A stretch of 64,000 bases of DNA from Melieria omissa. Lineage: Eukaryota > Arthropoda > Insecta > Diptera > Ulidiidae. The translations under genes were made by a program, and so were the position numbers. The stretch spans positions 1,116,001-1,180,000 of the forward strand of contig CAXARI010000032.1 of assembly GCA_963971225.1 (NCBI GenBank), in the 5' to 3' direction. Position 1 is the stretch's first letter. Every line of letters starts with the position of its first letter. Shown here in pieces: positions 25,201-38,841 of this stretch. Under the pieces are notes generated by a model. It saw only the letters and a program-made list of their open reading frames with translations. It made no database searches and had not been told where the DNA came from.

Positions 25201-26317
25201 AAATCAATAATTTGATTACTATTAGGCAATCATGAACAGATCGATGCGCAAGAGTGACATTAAATGGCTGCCTACTGCAAAATCGATAAAATGCTTGTAA
25301 AATATGATGATTCTAGGTTTATAGAAAAAAAAATAACCTTAAAACCTAGCTGGAGTTTTGAGCTTTCATAAATGGGGTCAATCTTCTCGCTATCTCAAAT
25401 AATGCAGGAGAATTTCGTTGTGGAAAAGTGATATCGACCACATGATACATCTATATCAGGGGTGCCCAAAGTCTTCTTATGGAAAAGCAAAAACCAATAC
25501 ATTTAAACTTGCCCAAAAAAATGCAAACAAATTATTTAATTAATTGAATTAGTTGAAAGCACATTGTGCATTTCGCTTGACCCTTAAAATTATAAGTGAA
25601 AAAAATATAATGTTCCCATTTGTCATTGCCGAAAGGCCAACCAATCGCCAAAACAAAAACTACAACAACAAAAGCATCTAATTTTTTTTCATACATAGAA
25701 TTTCTTGAGGAAACAAAACAAAAATCCGCGCAGCCCCCACACGTGTTGCTTCGTTGCTGTCACAACAACGACTGATTGAAAGAATGCACCTCTGATCTAT
25801 ATAACCAATCAAATGCTTGTGGAACCTAAGTACGCACAATCACTTTAATCAAAATGGCGTCAAAATTAAGCCAGAGTGACCACCTTTCAATAATTTGGTA
25901 AATAAAAAAATATCCCACCGGCAGCATGATCGAAATTATGGCTGTTAAATCTCGACCCGTTAACGGATTTTAATAATATTATGCCTTATTATTTAGCTAG
26001 ACTCGTATGCTTTCTATAATGGTATCAATCATCCTTCTATACCCCAAGGTTCGAAAGCAAATCGATTTGGAACGGTGACTTTGAAAAAATTGCTACTTGG
26101 GTGCAACCACTAAAATGCTTGTCAACACCAAATGCATAAGTGCATATTAATAATTGACCCCTTAAAATTTAGCCAGAGTCTTATGCTTTCTATATTGGTC
26201 CCTAACTTTTCATTATCCTTCAGGAATAATGAGCATATCGATGCGCAAGGATAACATTGAAAAACTGCCTATTACAAAATACACACTCACCACTAAAGTG
26301 CTTATAGATTCCAAACG
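19218..26317. repeat. Common units U17 to U22
   Basis: Starts are 19218, 20416, 21597, 22777, 23958 and 25138. U17 and U18 repeat the private marks of U6 and U7, without the piggyBac-like insertion. U18, U20 and U21 have AATGAAGC. U20 and U21 share AAATCAGCGC in the element, while U21 has CAATAATTTGG and U20 CACCAATTTGG. U22 has the A-run mark of U8. Each holds a full hAT-type element 319 bases after its start. No gene is seen. Confidence 0.9.
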
Positions 26318-27499
26318 GTACAGGTTACGTCAATAAAAAACCCCTTAAAATGTAGCTAGAGATCCCAGCTTTATCAAATTAAATCAATAATTTAATTACT
26401 ATTCGGCAATCATGAACAGATCGATGCGCAAGAGTGACATTAAATGGCTGCCTACTGCAAAATCGATAAAATGCTTGTAAAATATGATGATTCTAGGTTT
26501 ATAGAAAAACTAATAACCTTAAAACCTAGTTGGAGTTTTGAGCTCTCATAAATGGGGTCAATCTTCTCGCTATCTCAGATAATGCAGGAGAACTTCGTTG
26601 TGGAAAAGTGATATCGACCACATGATACATCTATATCAGGGGTGCCCAAAATCTTCTTATGGAAAAGCAAAAACCAATACATGTAAAGTTGACCAAAAAA
26701 ATGCAAACAAATTATTTAGTTAATTGAATTAGTTGAAAGCACATTGTGCATTTCGCTTGACCCTTAAAATTATAAGTGAAAAAAATATAATGTTCCCATT
26801 TGTCATTGCCGAAAGGCCAACCAATCGCCAAAACAAAAACTACAACAACAAAAGCATCTAATTTTTTTTCATACATAGAATTTCTTGAGGAAACAAAAAA
26901 AAAAATCCGCGCAGCCCCCACACGTGTTGCTTCGTTGCTGTCACAACAACGACTGATTGAAAGAATGCACCTCTGATCTATATAACCAATCAAATGCTTG
27001 TGGAACCTAAGTACGCACAATCACTTTAATCAAAATGGCGTCAAAATTAAGCCAGAGTGACCACCTTTCAATAATTTGGTAAATAAAAAAAATATCCCAC
27101 CGGCAGCATGATCGAAATTATGGCTGTTAAATCTCGACCCGTTAACGGATTTTAATATTATTATGCCTTATTATTTAGCTACACTCGTATGCTTTCTATA
27201 ATGGTATCAATCATCCTTCTATACCCCAAGATTCGAAAGCAAATCGATTTGGAACGGTGACTTTGAAAAAATTGCTACTTGGGTGCAACCACTAAAATGC
27301 TTGTCAACACCAAATGCATAAGTGCATATTAATAATTGACCCCTTAAAATTTAGCCGGAGTCTTATGCTTTCTATATTGGTCCCTAACTTTTCATTATCC
27401 TTCAGGAATAATGAGCATATCGATGCGCAAGGATAACATTGAAAAACTGCCTATTACAAAATACACACTCACCACTAAAGTGCTTATAGATTCCAAACG
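26318..27499. repeat. P-type unit U23 (1182 bp)
   Basis: It shares the three extra marks of U9 (GTCAAT, TTTAATTAC, CTAGTTGG) but has the unbroken A-run typical of P elements. It follows U22 as U9 follows U8, and a short unit follows both. Confidence 0.92.
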
Positions 27500-28162
27500 G
27501 TATGGGTTACGTTAATAAAAAACCCCTTAAAATGTAGCTAGAGATTGCAGCTTTATCAAATTAAATCAATAATTTGATTACTATTAGGCAATCATGAACA
27601 GATCGATGCGCAAGAGTGACATTAAATGGCTGCCTACTGCAAAATCGATTGGAAAAGTGATATCGACCACATGATACATCTATATCAGGGGTGCCCAAAG
27701 TCTTCTTATGGAAAAGCAAAAACCAATACATTTAAAGTTGCCCAAAAAAATGCAAACAAATTAAATAATAATAAATAATTAAATAATTAATTGAATTAGT
27801 TGAAAGCACATTGTGCATTTCGCTTGACCCTTAAAATTATAAGTGAAAAAAATATAATGTTCCCATTTGTCAATCATCCTTCTATACCCCAAGGTTCGAA
27901 AGCAAATCGATTTGGAACGGTGACTTTGAAAAAATTGCTACTTGGGTGCAACCACTAAAATGCTTGTCAACACCAAATGCATAAGTGCATATTAATAATT
28001 GACCCCTTAAAATTTAGCCAGAGTCTTATGCTTTCTATATTGGTCCCTAACTTTTCATTATCCTTCAGGAATAATGAGCATATCGATGCGCAAGGATAAC
28101 ATTGAAAAACTGCCTATTACAAAATACACACTCACCACTAAAGTGCTTATAGATTCCAAACG
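27500..28162. repeat. Short deletion unit U24 (663 bp)
   Basis: This is the last short unit in the window and has the same junctions as U3. The truncated element starts at 27686. None occurs in the remaining 35.8 kb. Confidence 0.93.
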
Positions 28163-31100
28163 GTATGGGTTACGTTAATAAAAAACCCCTTTAAATGTAG
28201 CTAGAGATTGCAGCTTTATCAAATTAAATCAATAATTTGATTACTATTAGGCAATCATGAACAGATCGATGCGCAAGAGTGACATTAAATGGCTGCCTAC
28301 TGCAAAATCGATAAAATGCTTGTAAAATATGATGATTCTAGGTTTATAGAAAAAATAATAACCTTAAAACCTAGCTGGAGTTTTGAGCTTTCATAAATGG
28401 GGTCAATCTTCTCGCTATCTCAAATAATGCAGGATACTTTCGTTGTGGAAAAGTGATATCGACCACATGATACATCTATATCAGGGGTGCCCAAAGTCTT
28501 CTTATGGAAAAGCAAAAACCAATACATTTAAAGTTGCCCAAAAAAATGCAAACAAATTAAATAATAATAAATAATTAAATAATTAATTGAATTAGTTGAA
28601 AGCACATTGTGCATTTCGCTTGACCCTTAAAATTATAAGTGAAAAAAATATAATGTTCCCATTTGTCATTGCCGAAAGGCCAACCAATCGCCAAAACAAA
28701 AACTACAACAACAAAAGCATCTAATTTTTTTTCATACATAGAATTTCTTGAGGAAACAAAACAAAAATCCGCGCAGCCCCCACACGTGTTGCTTCGTTGC
28801 TGTCACAACAACGACTGATTGAAAGAATGCACCTCTGATCTATATAACCAATCAAATGCTTGTGGAACCTAAGTACGCACAATCACTTTAATCAAAATGG
28901 CGTCAAAATTAAGCCAGAGTGACCACCTTTCAATAATTTGGTAAATAAAAAAATATCCCACCGGCAGCATGATCGAAATTATGGCTGTTAAATCTCGACC
29001 CGTTAACGGATTTTAATAATATTATGCCTTATTATTTAGCTAGACTCGTATGCTTTCTATAATGGTATCAATCATCCTTCTATACCCCAAGGTTCGAAAG
29101 CAAATCGATTTGGAACGGTGACTTTGAAAAAATTGCTACTTGGGTGCAACCACTAAAATGCTTGTCAACACCAAATGCATAAGTGCATATTAATAATTGA
29201 CCCCTTAAAATTTAGCCAGAGTCTTATGCTTTCTATATTGGTCCCTAACTTTTCATTATCCTTCAGGAATAATGAGCATATCGATGCGCAAGGATAACAT
29301 TGAAAAACTGCCTATTACAAAATACACACTCACCACTAAAGTGCTTATAGATTCCAAACGGTATGGGTTACGTTAATAAAAAACCCCTTAAAATGAAGCT
29401 AGAGATTGCAGCTTTATCAAATTAAATCAATAATTTGATTACTATTAGGCAATCATGAACAGATCGATGCGCAAGAGTGACATTAAATGGCTGCCTACTG
29501 CAAAATCGATAAAATGCTTGTAAAATATGATGATTCTAGGTTTATAGAAAAAATAATAACCTTAAAACCTAGCTGGAGTTTTGAGCTTTCATAAATGGGG
29601 TCAATCTTCTCGCTATCTCAAATAATGCAGGAGAATTTCGTTGTGGAAAAGTGATATCGACCACATGATACATCTATATCAGGGGTGCCCAAAGTCTTCT
29701 TATGGAAAAGCAAAAACCAATACATTTAAACTTGCCCAAAAAAATGCAAACAAATTATTTAATTAATTGAATTAGTTGAAAGCACATTGTGCATTTCGCT
29801 TGACCCTTAAAATTATAAGTGAAAAAAATATAATGTTCCCATTTGTCATTGCCGAAAGGCCAACCAATCGCCAAAACAAAAACTACAACAACAAAAGCAT
29901 CTAATTTTTTTTCATACATAGAATTTCTTGAGGAAACAAAACAAAAATCCGCGCAGCCCCCACACGTGTTGCTTCGTTGCTGTCACAACAACGACTGATT
30001 GAAAGAATGCACCTCTGATCTATATAACCAATCAAATGCTTGTGGAACCTAAGTACGCACAATCACTTTAATCAAAATGGCGTCAAAATTAAGCCAGAGT
30101 GACCACCTTTCACCAATTTGGTAAATAAAAAAAATATCCCACCGGCAGCATGATCGAAATTATGGCTGTTAAATCTCGACCCGTTAACGGATTTTAATAT
30201 TATTATGCCTTATTATTTAGCTACACTCGTATGCTTTCTATAATGGTATCAATCATCCTTCTATACCCCAAGGTTCGAAAGCAAATCGATTTGGAACGGT
30301 GACTTTGAAAAAATTGCTACTTGGGTGCAACCACTAAAATGCTTGTCAACACCAAATGCATAAGTGCATATTAATAATTGACCCCTTAAAATTTAGCCAG
30401 AGTCTTATGCTTTCTATATTGGTCCCTAACTTTTCATTATCCTTCAGGAATAATGAGCATATCGATGCGCAAGGATAACATTGAAAAACTGCCTATTACA
30501 AAATACACACTCACCACTAAAGTGCTTATAGATTCCAAACGGTATGGGTTACGTTAATAAAAAACCCCTTAAAATGTAGCTAGAGATTGCAGCTTTATCA
30601 AATTAAATCAATAATTTGATTACTATTAGGCAATCATGAACAGATCGATGCGCAAGAGTGACATTAAATGGCTGCCTACTGCAAAATCGATAAAATGCTT
30701 GTAAAATATGATGATTCTAGGTTTATAGAAAAAATAATAACCTTAAAACCTAGCTGGAGTTTTGAGCTTTCATAAATGGGGTCAATCTTCTCGCTATCTC
30801 AAATAATGCAGGAGAATTTCGTTGTGGAAAAGTGATATCGACCACATGATACATCTATATCAGGGGTGCCCAAAGTCTTCTTATGGAAAAGCAAAAACCA
30901 ATACATTTAAAGTTGCCCAAAAAAATGCAAACAAATTATTTAATTAATTGAATTAGTTGAAAGCACATTGTGCATTTCGCTTGACCCTTAAAATTATAAG
31001 TGAAAAAAATATAATGTTCCCATTTGTCATTGCCGAAAGGCCAACCAATCGCCAAAACAAAAACTACAACAACAAAAGCATCTAATTTTTTTTCATACAT

Positions 31101-34100
31101 AGAATTTCTTGAGGAAACAAAACAAAAATCCGCGCAGCCCCCACACGTGTTGCTTCGTTGCTGTCACAACAACGACTGATTGAAAGAATGCACCTCTGAT
31201 CTATATAACCAATCAAATGCTTGTGGAACCTAAGTACGCACAATCACTTTAATCAAAATGGCGTCAAAATTAAACCAGAGTGACCACCTTTCAATAATTT
31301 GGTAAATAAAAAAATATCCCACCGGCAGCATGATCGAAATTATGGCTGTTAAATCTCGACCCGTTAACGGATTTTAATAATATTATGCCTTATTATTTAG
31401 CTAGACTCGTATGCTTTCTATAATGGTATCAATCATCCTTCTATACCCCAAGGTTCGAAAGCAAATCGATTTGGAACGGTGACTTTGAAAAAATTGCTAC
31501 TTGGGTGCAACCACTAAAATGCTTGTCAACACCAAATGCATAAGTGCATATTAATAATTGACCCCTTAAAATTTAGCCAGAGTCTTATGCTTTCTATATT
31601 GGTCCCTAACTTTTCATTATCCTTCAGGAATAATGAGCATATCGATGCGCAAGGATAACATTGAAAAACTGCCTATTACAAAATACACACTCACCACTAA
31701 AGTGCTTATAGATTCCAAACGGTATGGGTTACGTTAATAAAAAACCCCTTAAAATGTAGCTAGAGATTGCAGCTTTATCAAATTTAATCAATAATTTGAT
31801 TACTATTAGGCAATCATGAACAGATCGATGCGCAAGAGTGACATTAAATGGCTGCCTACTGCAAAATCGATAAAATGCTTGTAAAATATGATGATTCTAG
31901 GTTTATAGAAAAAATAATAACCTTAAAACCTAGCTGGAGTTTTGAGCTTTCATAAATGGGGTCAATCTTCTCGCTATCTCAGATAATGCAGGAGAATTTC
32001 GTTGCGGAAAAGTGATATCGACCACATGATACATCTATATCAGGGGTGCCCAAAGTCTTCTTATGGAAAAGCAAAAACCAATACATTTAAAGTTGCCCAA
32101 AAAAATGCAAACAAATTAAATAATAATAAATAATTAAATAATTAATTGAATTAGTTGAAAGCACATTGTGCATTTCGCTTGACCCTTAAAATTATAAGTG
32201 AAAAAAATATAATGTTCCCATTTGTCATTGCCGAAAGGCCAACCAATCGCCAAAACAAAAACTACAACAACAAAAGCATCTAATTTTTTTTCATACATAG
32301 AATTTCTTGAGGAAACAAAACAAAAATCCGCGCAGCCCCCACACGTGTTGCTTCGTTGCTGTCACAACAACGACTGATTGAAAGAATGCACCTCTGATCT
32401 ATATAACCAATCAAATGCTTGTGGAACCTAAGTACGCACAATCACTTTAATCAAAATGGCGTCAAAATTAAACCAGAGTGACCACCTTTCAATAATTTGG
32501 TAAATAAAAAAATATCCCACCGGCAGCATGATCGAAATTATGGCTGTTAAATCTCGACCCGTTAACGGATTTTAATAATATTATGCCTTATTATTTAGCT
32601 AGACTCGTATGCTTTCTATAATGGTATCAATCATCCTTCTATACCCCAAGGTTCGAAAGCAAATCGATTTGGAACGGTGACTTTGAAAAAATTGCTACTT
32701 GGGTGCAACCACTAAAATGCTTGTCAACACCAAAAGCATAAGTGCATATTAATAATTGACCCCTTAAAATTTAGCCAGAGTCTTATGCTTTCTATATTGG
32801 TCCCTAACTTTTCATTATCCTTCAGGAATAATGAGCATATCGATGCGCAAGGATAACATTGAAAAACTGCCTATTACAAAATACACACTCACCACTAAAG
32901 TGCTTATAGATTCCAAACGGTATGGGTTACGTTAATAAAAAACCCCTTAAAATGTAGCTAGAGATTGCAGCTTTATCAAATTAAATCAATAATTTGATTA
33001 CTATTAGGCAATCATGAACAGATCGATGCGCAAGAGTGACATTAAATGGCTGCCTACTGCAAAATCGATAAAATGCTTGTAAAATATGATGATTCTAGGT
33101 TTATAGAAAAAATAATAACCTTAAAACCTAGCTGGAGTTTTGAGCTTTCATAAATGGGGTCAATCTTCTCGCTATCTCAGATAATGCAGGAGAATTTCGT
33201 TGTGGAAAAGTGATATCGACCACATGATACATCTATATCAGGGGTGCCCAAAGTCTTCTTATGGAAAAGCAAAAACCAATACATTTAAAGTTGCCCAAAA
33301 AAATGCAAACAAATTAAATAATAATAAATAATTAAATAATTAATTGAATTAGTTGAAAGCACATTGTGCATTTCGCTTGACCCTTAAAATTATAAGTGAA
33401 AAAAATATAATGTTCCCATTTGTCATTGCCGAAAGGCCAACCAATCGCCAAAACAAAAACTACAACAACAAAAGCATCTAATTTTTTTTCATACATAGAA
33501 TTTCTTGAGGAAACAAAACAAAAATCCGCGCAGCCCCCACACGTGTTGCTTCGTTGCTGTCACAACAACGACTGATTGAAAGAATGCACCTCTGATCTAT
33601 ATAACCAATCAAATGCTTGTGGAACCTAAGTACGCACAATCACTTTAATCAAAATGGCGTCAAAATTAAGCCAGAGTGACCACCTTTCAATAATTTGGTA
33701 AATAAAAAAATATCCCACCGGCAGCATGATCGAAATTATGGCTGTTAAATCTCGACCCGTTAACGGATTTTAATAATATTATGCCTTATTATTTAGCTAG
33801 ACTCGTATGCTTTCTATAATGGTATCAATCATCCTTCTATACCCCAAGGTTCGAAAGCAAATCGATTTGGAACGGTGACTTTGAAAAAATTGCTACTTGG
33901 GTGCAACCACTAAAATGCTTGTCAACACCAAATGCATAAGTGCATATTAATAATTGACCCCTTAAAATTTAGCCAGAGTCTTATGCTTTCTATATTGGTC
34001 CCTAACTTTTCATTATCCTTCAGGAATAATGAGCATATCGATGCGCAAGGATAACATTGAAAAACTGCCTATTACAAAATACACACTCACCACTAAAGTG

Positions 34101-35297
34101 CTTATAGATTCCAAACGGTATGGGTTACGTTAATAAAAAACCCCTTAAAATGTAGCTAGAGATTGCAGCTTTATCAAATTAAATCAATAATTTGATTACT
34201 ATTCGGCAATCATGAACAGATCGATGCGCAAGAGTGACATTAAATGGCTGCCTACTGCAAAATCGATAAAATGCTTGTAAAATATGATGATTCTAGGTTT
34301 ATAGAAAAAATAATAACCTTAAAACCTAGCTGGAGTTTTGAGCTTTCATAAATGGGGTCAATCTTCTCGCTATCTCAAATAATGCAGGAGAATTTCGTTG
34401 TGGAAAAGTGATATCGACCACATGATACATCTATATCAGGGGTGCCCAAAGTCTTCTTATGGAAAAGCAAAAACCAATACATTTAAAGTTGCCCAAAAAA
34501 ATGCAAACAAATTATTTAATTAATTGAATTAGTTGAAAGCACATTGTGCATTTCGCTTGACCCTTAAAATTATAAGTGAAAAAAATATAATGTTCCCATT
34601 TGTCATTGCCGAAAGGCCAACCAATCGCCAAAACAAAAACTACAACAACAAAAGCATCTAATTTTTTTTCATACATAGAATTTCTTGAGGAAACAAAACA
34701 AAAATCCGCGCAGCCCCCACACGTGTTGCTTCGTTGCTGTCACAACAACGACTGATTGAAAGAATGCACCTCTGATCTATATAACCAATCAAATGCTTGT
34801 GGAACCTAAGTACGCACAATCACTTTAATCAAAATGGCGTCAAAATTAAGCCAGAGTGACCACCTTTCAATAATTTGGTAAATAAAAAAATATCCCACCG
34901 GCAGCATGATCGAAATTATGGCTGTTAAATCTCGACCCGTTAACGGATTTTAATAATATTATGCCTTATTATTTAGCTAGACTCGTATGCTTTCTATAAT
35001 GGTATCAATCATCCTTCTATACCCCAAGGTTCGAAAGCAAATCGATTTGGAACGGTGACTTTGAAAAAATTGCTACTTGGGTGCAACCACTAAAATGCTT
35101 GTCAACACCAAATGCATAAGTGCATATTAATAATTGACCCCTTAAAATTTAGCCAGAGTCTTATGCTTTCTATATTGGTCCCTAACTTTTCATTATCCTT
35201 CAGGAATAATGAGCATATCGATGCGCAAGGATAACATTGAAAAACTGCCTATTACAAAATACACACTCACCACTAAAGTGCTTATAGATTCCAAACG
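28163..35297. repeat. Common units U25 to U30
   Basis: Starts are 28163, 29361, 30542, 31722, 32920 and 34118. U25, U28 and U29 are long-form (1198 bp); the rest are 1180-1181 bp. U25 and U26 resemble U6 and U7 (AGGATACTTTCG, then AATGAAGC with CACCAATT). U27 and U28 share AATTAAACCAG in monomer E. U30 has ATTCGGC, a P mark, in an otherwise common first half. No gene is seen. Confidence 0.9.
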
Positions 35298-36479
35298 GTA
35301 CAGGTTACGTTAATAAAAAACCCCTTAAAATGTAGCTAGAGATCCCAGCTTTATCAAATTAAATCAATAATTTGATTACTATTCGGCAATCATGAACAGA
35401 TCGATGCGCAAGAGTGACATTAAATGGCTGCCTACTGCAAAATCGATAAAATGCTTGTAAAATATGATGATTCTAGGTTTATAGAAAAACTAATAACCTT
35501 AAAACCTAGCTGGAGTTTTGAGCTCTCATAAATGGGGTCAATCTTCTCGCTATCTCAGATAATGCAGGAGAACTTCGTTGTGGAAAAGTGATATCGACCA
35601 CATGATACATCTATATCAGGGGTGCCCAAAATCTTCTTATGGAAAAGCAAAAACCAATACATGTAAAGTTGACCAAAAAAATTCAAACAAATTATTTAGT
35701 TAATTGAATTAGTTGAAAGCACATTGTGCATTTCGCTTGACCCTTAAAATTATAAGTGAAAAAAATATAATGTTCCCATTTGTCATTGCCGAAAGGCCAA
35801 CCAATCGCCAAAACAAAAACTACAACAACAAAAGCATCTAATTTTTTTTCATACATAGAATTTCTTGAGGAAACAAAAAAAAAAATCCGCGCAGCCCCCA
35901 CACGTGTTGCTTCGTTGCTGTCACAACAACGACTGATTGAAAGAATGCACCTCTGATCTATATAACCAATCAAATGCTTGTGGAACCTAAGTACGCACAA
36001 TCACTTTAATCAAAATGGCGTCAAAATTAAGCCAGAGTGACCACCTTTCAATAATTTGGTAAATAAAAAAAATATCCCACCGGCAGCATGATCGAAATTA
36101 TGGCTGTTAAATCTCGACCCGTTAACGGATTTTAATATTATTATGCCTTATTATTTAGCTACACTCGTATGCTTTCTATAATGGTATCAATCATCCTTCT
36201 ATACCCCAAGATTCGAAAGCAAATCGATTTGGAACGGTGACTTTGAAAAAATTGCTACTTGGGTGCAACCACTAAAATGCTTGTCAACACCAAATGCATA
36301 AGTGCATATTAATAATTGACCCCTTAAAATTTAGACGGAGTCTTATGCTTTCTATATTGGTCCCTAACTTTTCATTATCCTTCAGGAATAATGAGCATAT
36401 CGATGCGCAAGGATAACATTGAAAAACTGCCTATTACAAAATACACACTCACCACTAAAGTGCTTATAGATTCCAAACG
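35298..36479. repeat. P-type unit U31 (1182 bp)
   Basis: A P unit with two added marks, AAATTCAAAC for AAATGCAAAC in the element and TTTAGACGGAG in monomer D. U33 has both; U36 has the second. Confidence 0.92.
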
Positions 36480-37659
36480 GTATGGGTTACGTTAATAAAA
36501 AACCCCTTAAAATGTAGCTAGAGATTGCAGCTTTATCAAATTAAATCAATAATTTGATTACTATTAGGCAATCATGAACAGATCGATGCGCAAGAGTGAC
36601 ATTAAATGGCTGCCTACTGCAAAATCGATAAAATGCTTGTAAAATATGATGATTCTAGGTTTATAGAAAAAATAATAACCTTAAAACCTAGCTGGAGTTT
36701 TGAGCTTTCATAAATGGGGTCAATCTTCTCGCTATCTCAAATAATGCAGGAGAATTTCGTTGTGGAAAAGTGATATCGACCACATGATACATCTATATCA
36801 GGGGTGCCCAAAGTCTTCTTATGGAAAAGCAAAAACCAATACATTTAAAGTTGCCCAAAAAAATGCAAACAAATTATTTAATTAATTGAATTAGTTGAAA
36901 GCACATTGTGCATTTCGCTTGACCCTTAAAATTATAAGTGAAAAAAATATAATGTTCCCATTTGTCATTGCCGAAAGGCCAACCAATCGCCAAAACAAAA
37001 ACTACAACAACAAAAGCATCTAATTTTTTTTCATACATAGAATTTCTTGAGGAAACAAAACAAAAATCCGCGCAGCCCCAACACGTGTTGCTTCGTTGCT
37101 GTCACAACAACGACTGATTGAAAGAATGCACCTCTGATCTATATAACCAATCAAATGCTTGTGGAACCTAAGTACGCACAATCACTTTAATCAAAATGGC
37201 GTCAAAATTAAGCCAGAGTGACCACCTTTCAATAATTTGGTAAATAAAAAAATATCCCACCGGCAGCATGATCGAAATTATGGCTGTTAAATCTCGACCC
37301 GTTAACGGATTTTAATAATATTATGCCTTATTATTTAGCTAGACTCGTATGCTTTCTATAATGGTATCAATCATCCTTCTATACCCCAAGGTTCGAAAGC
37401 AAATCGATTTGGAACGGTGACTTTGAAAAAATTGCTACTTGGGTGCAACCACTAAAATGCTTGTCAACACCAAATGCATAAGTGCATATTAATAATTGAC
37501 CCCTTAAAATTTAGCCAGAGTCTTATGCTTTCTATATTGGTCCCTAACTTTTCATTATCCTTCAGGAATAATGAGCATATCGATGCGCAAGGATAACATT
37601 GAAAAACTGCCTATTACAAAATACACACTCACCACTAAAGTGCTTATAGATTCCAAACG
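36480..37659. repeat. Common unit U32 (1180 bp)
   Basis: It is marked by AGCCCCAACACGTG in the element, where others have AGCCCCCACACGTG. The change extends the local palindrome to CAACACGTGTTG. U34 and U37 share it. Confidence 0.9.
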
Positions 37660-38841
37660 GTACAGGTTACGTTAATAAAAAACCCCTTAAAATGTAGCTA
37701 GAGATCCCAGCTTTATCAAATTAAATCAATAATTTGATTACTATTCGGCAATCATGAACAGATCGATGCGCAAGAGTGACATTAAATGGCTGCCTACTGC
37801 AAAATCGATAAAATGCTTGTAAAATATGATGATTCTAGGTTTATAGAAAAACTAATAACCTTAAAACCTAGCTGGAGTTTTGAGCTCTCATAAATGGGGT
37901 CAATCTTCTCGCTATCTCAGATAATGCAGGAGAACTTCGTTGTGGAAAAGTGATATCGACCACATGATACATCTATATCAGGGGTGCCCAAAATCTTCTT
38001 ATGGAAAAGCAAAAACCAATACATGTAAAGTTGACCAAAAAAATTCAAACAAATTATTTAGTTAATTGAATTAGTTGAAAGCACATTGTGCATTTCGCTT
38101 GACCCTTAAAATTATAAGTGAAAAAAATATAATGTTCCCATTTGTCATTGCCGAAAGGCCAACCAATCGCCAAAACAAAAACTACAACAACAAAAGCATC
38201 TAATTTTTTTTCATACATAGAATTTCTTGAGGAAACAAAAAAAAAAATCCGCGCAGCCCCCACACGTGTTGCTTCGTTGCTGTCACAACAACGACTGATT
38301 GAAAGAATGCACCTCTGATCTATATAACCAATCAAATGCTTGTGGAACCTAAGTACGCACAATCACTTTAATCAAAATGGCGTCAAAATTAAGCCAGAGT
38401 GACCACCTTTCAATAATTTGGTAAATAAAAAAAATATCCCACCGGCAGCATGATCGAAATTATGGCTGTTAAATCTCGACCCGTTAACGGATTTTAATAT
38501 TATTATGCCTTATGATTTAGCTAGACTCGTATGCTTTCTATAATGGGATCAATCATCCTTCTATACCCCAAGATTCGAAAGCAAATCGATTTGGAACGGT
38601 GACTTTGAAAAAATTGCTACTTGGGTGCAACCACTAAAATGCTTGTCAACACCAAATGCATAAGTGCATATTAATAATTGACCCCTTAAAATTTAGACGG
38701 AGTCTTATGCTTTCTATATTGGTCCCTAACTTTTCATTATCCTTCAGGAATAATGAGCATATCGATGCGCAAGGATAACATTGAAAAACTGCCTATTACA
38801 AAATACACACTCACCACTAAAGTGCTTATAGATTCCAAACG
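37660..38841. repeat. P-type unit U33 (1182 bp)
   Basis: It repeats the marks of U31, with private changes in monomer C: CTTATGATTTAG, GCTAGACTC and ATGGGATCAATC. It is the last complete P unit in the window. Confidence 0.92.
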
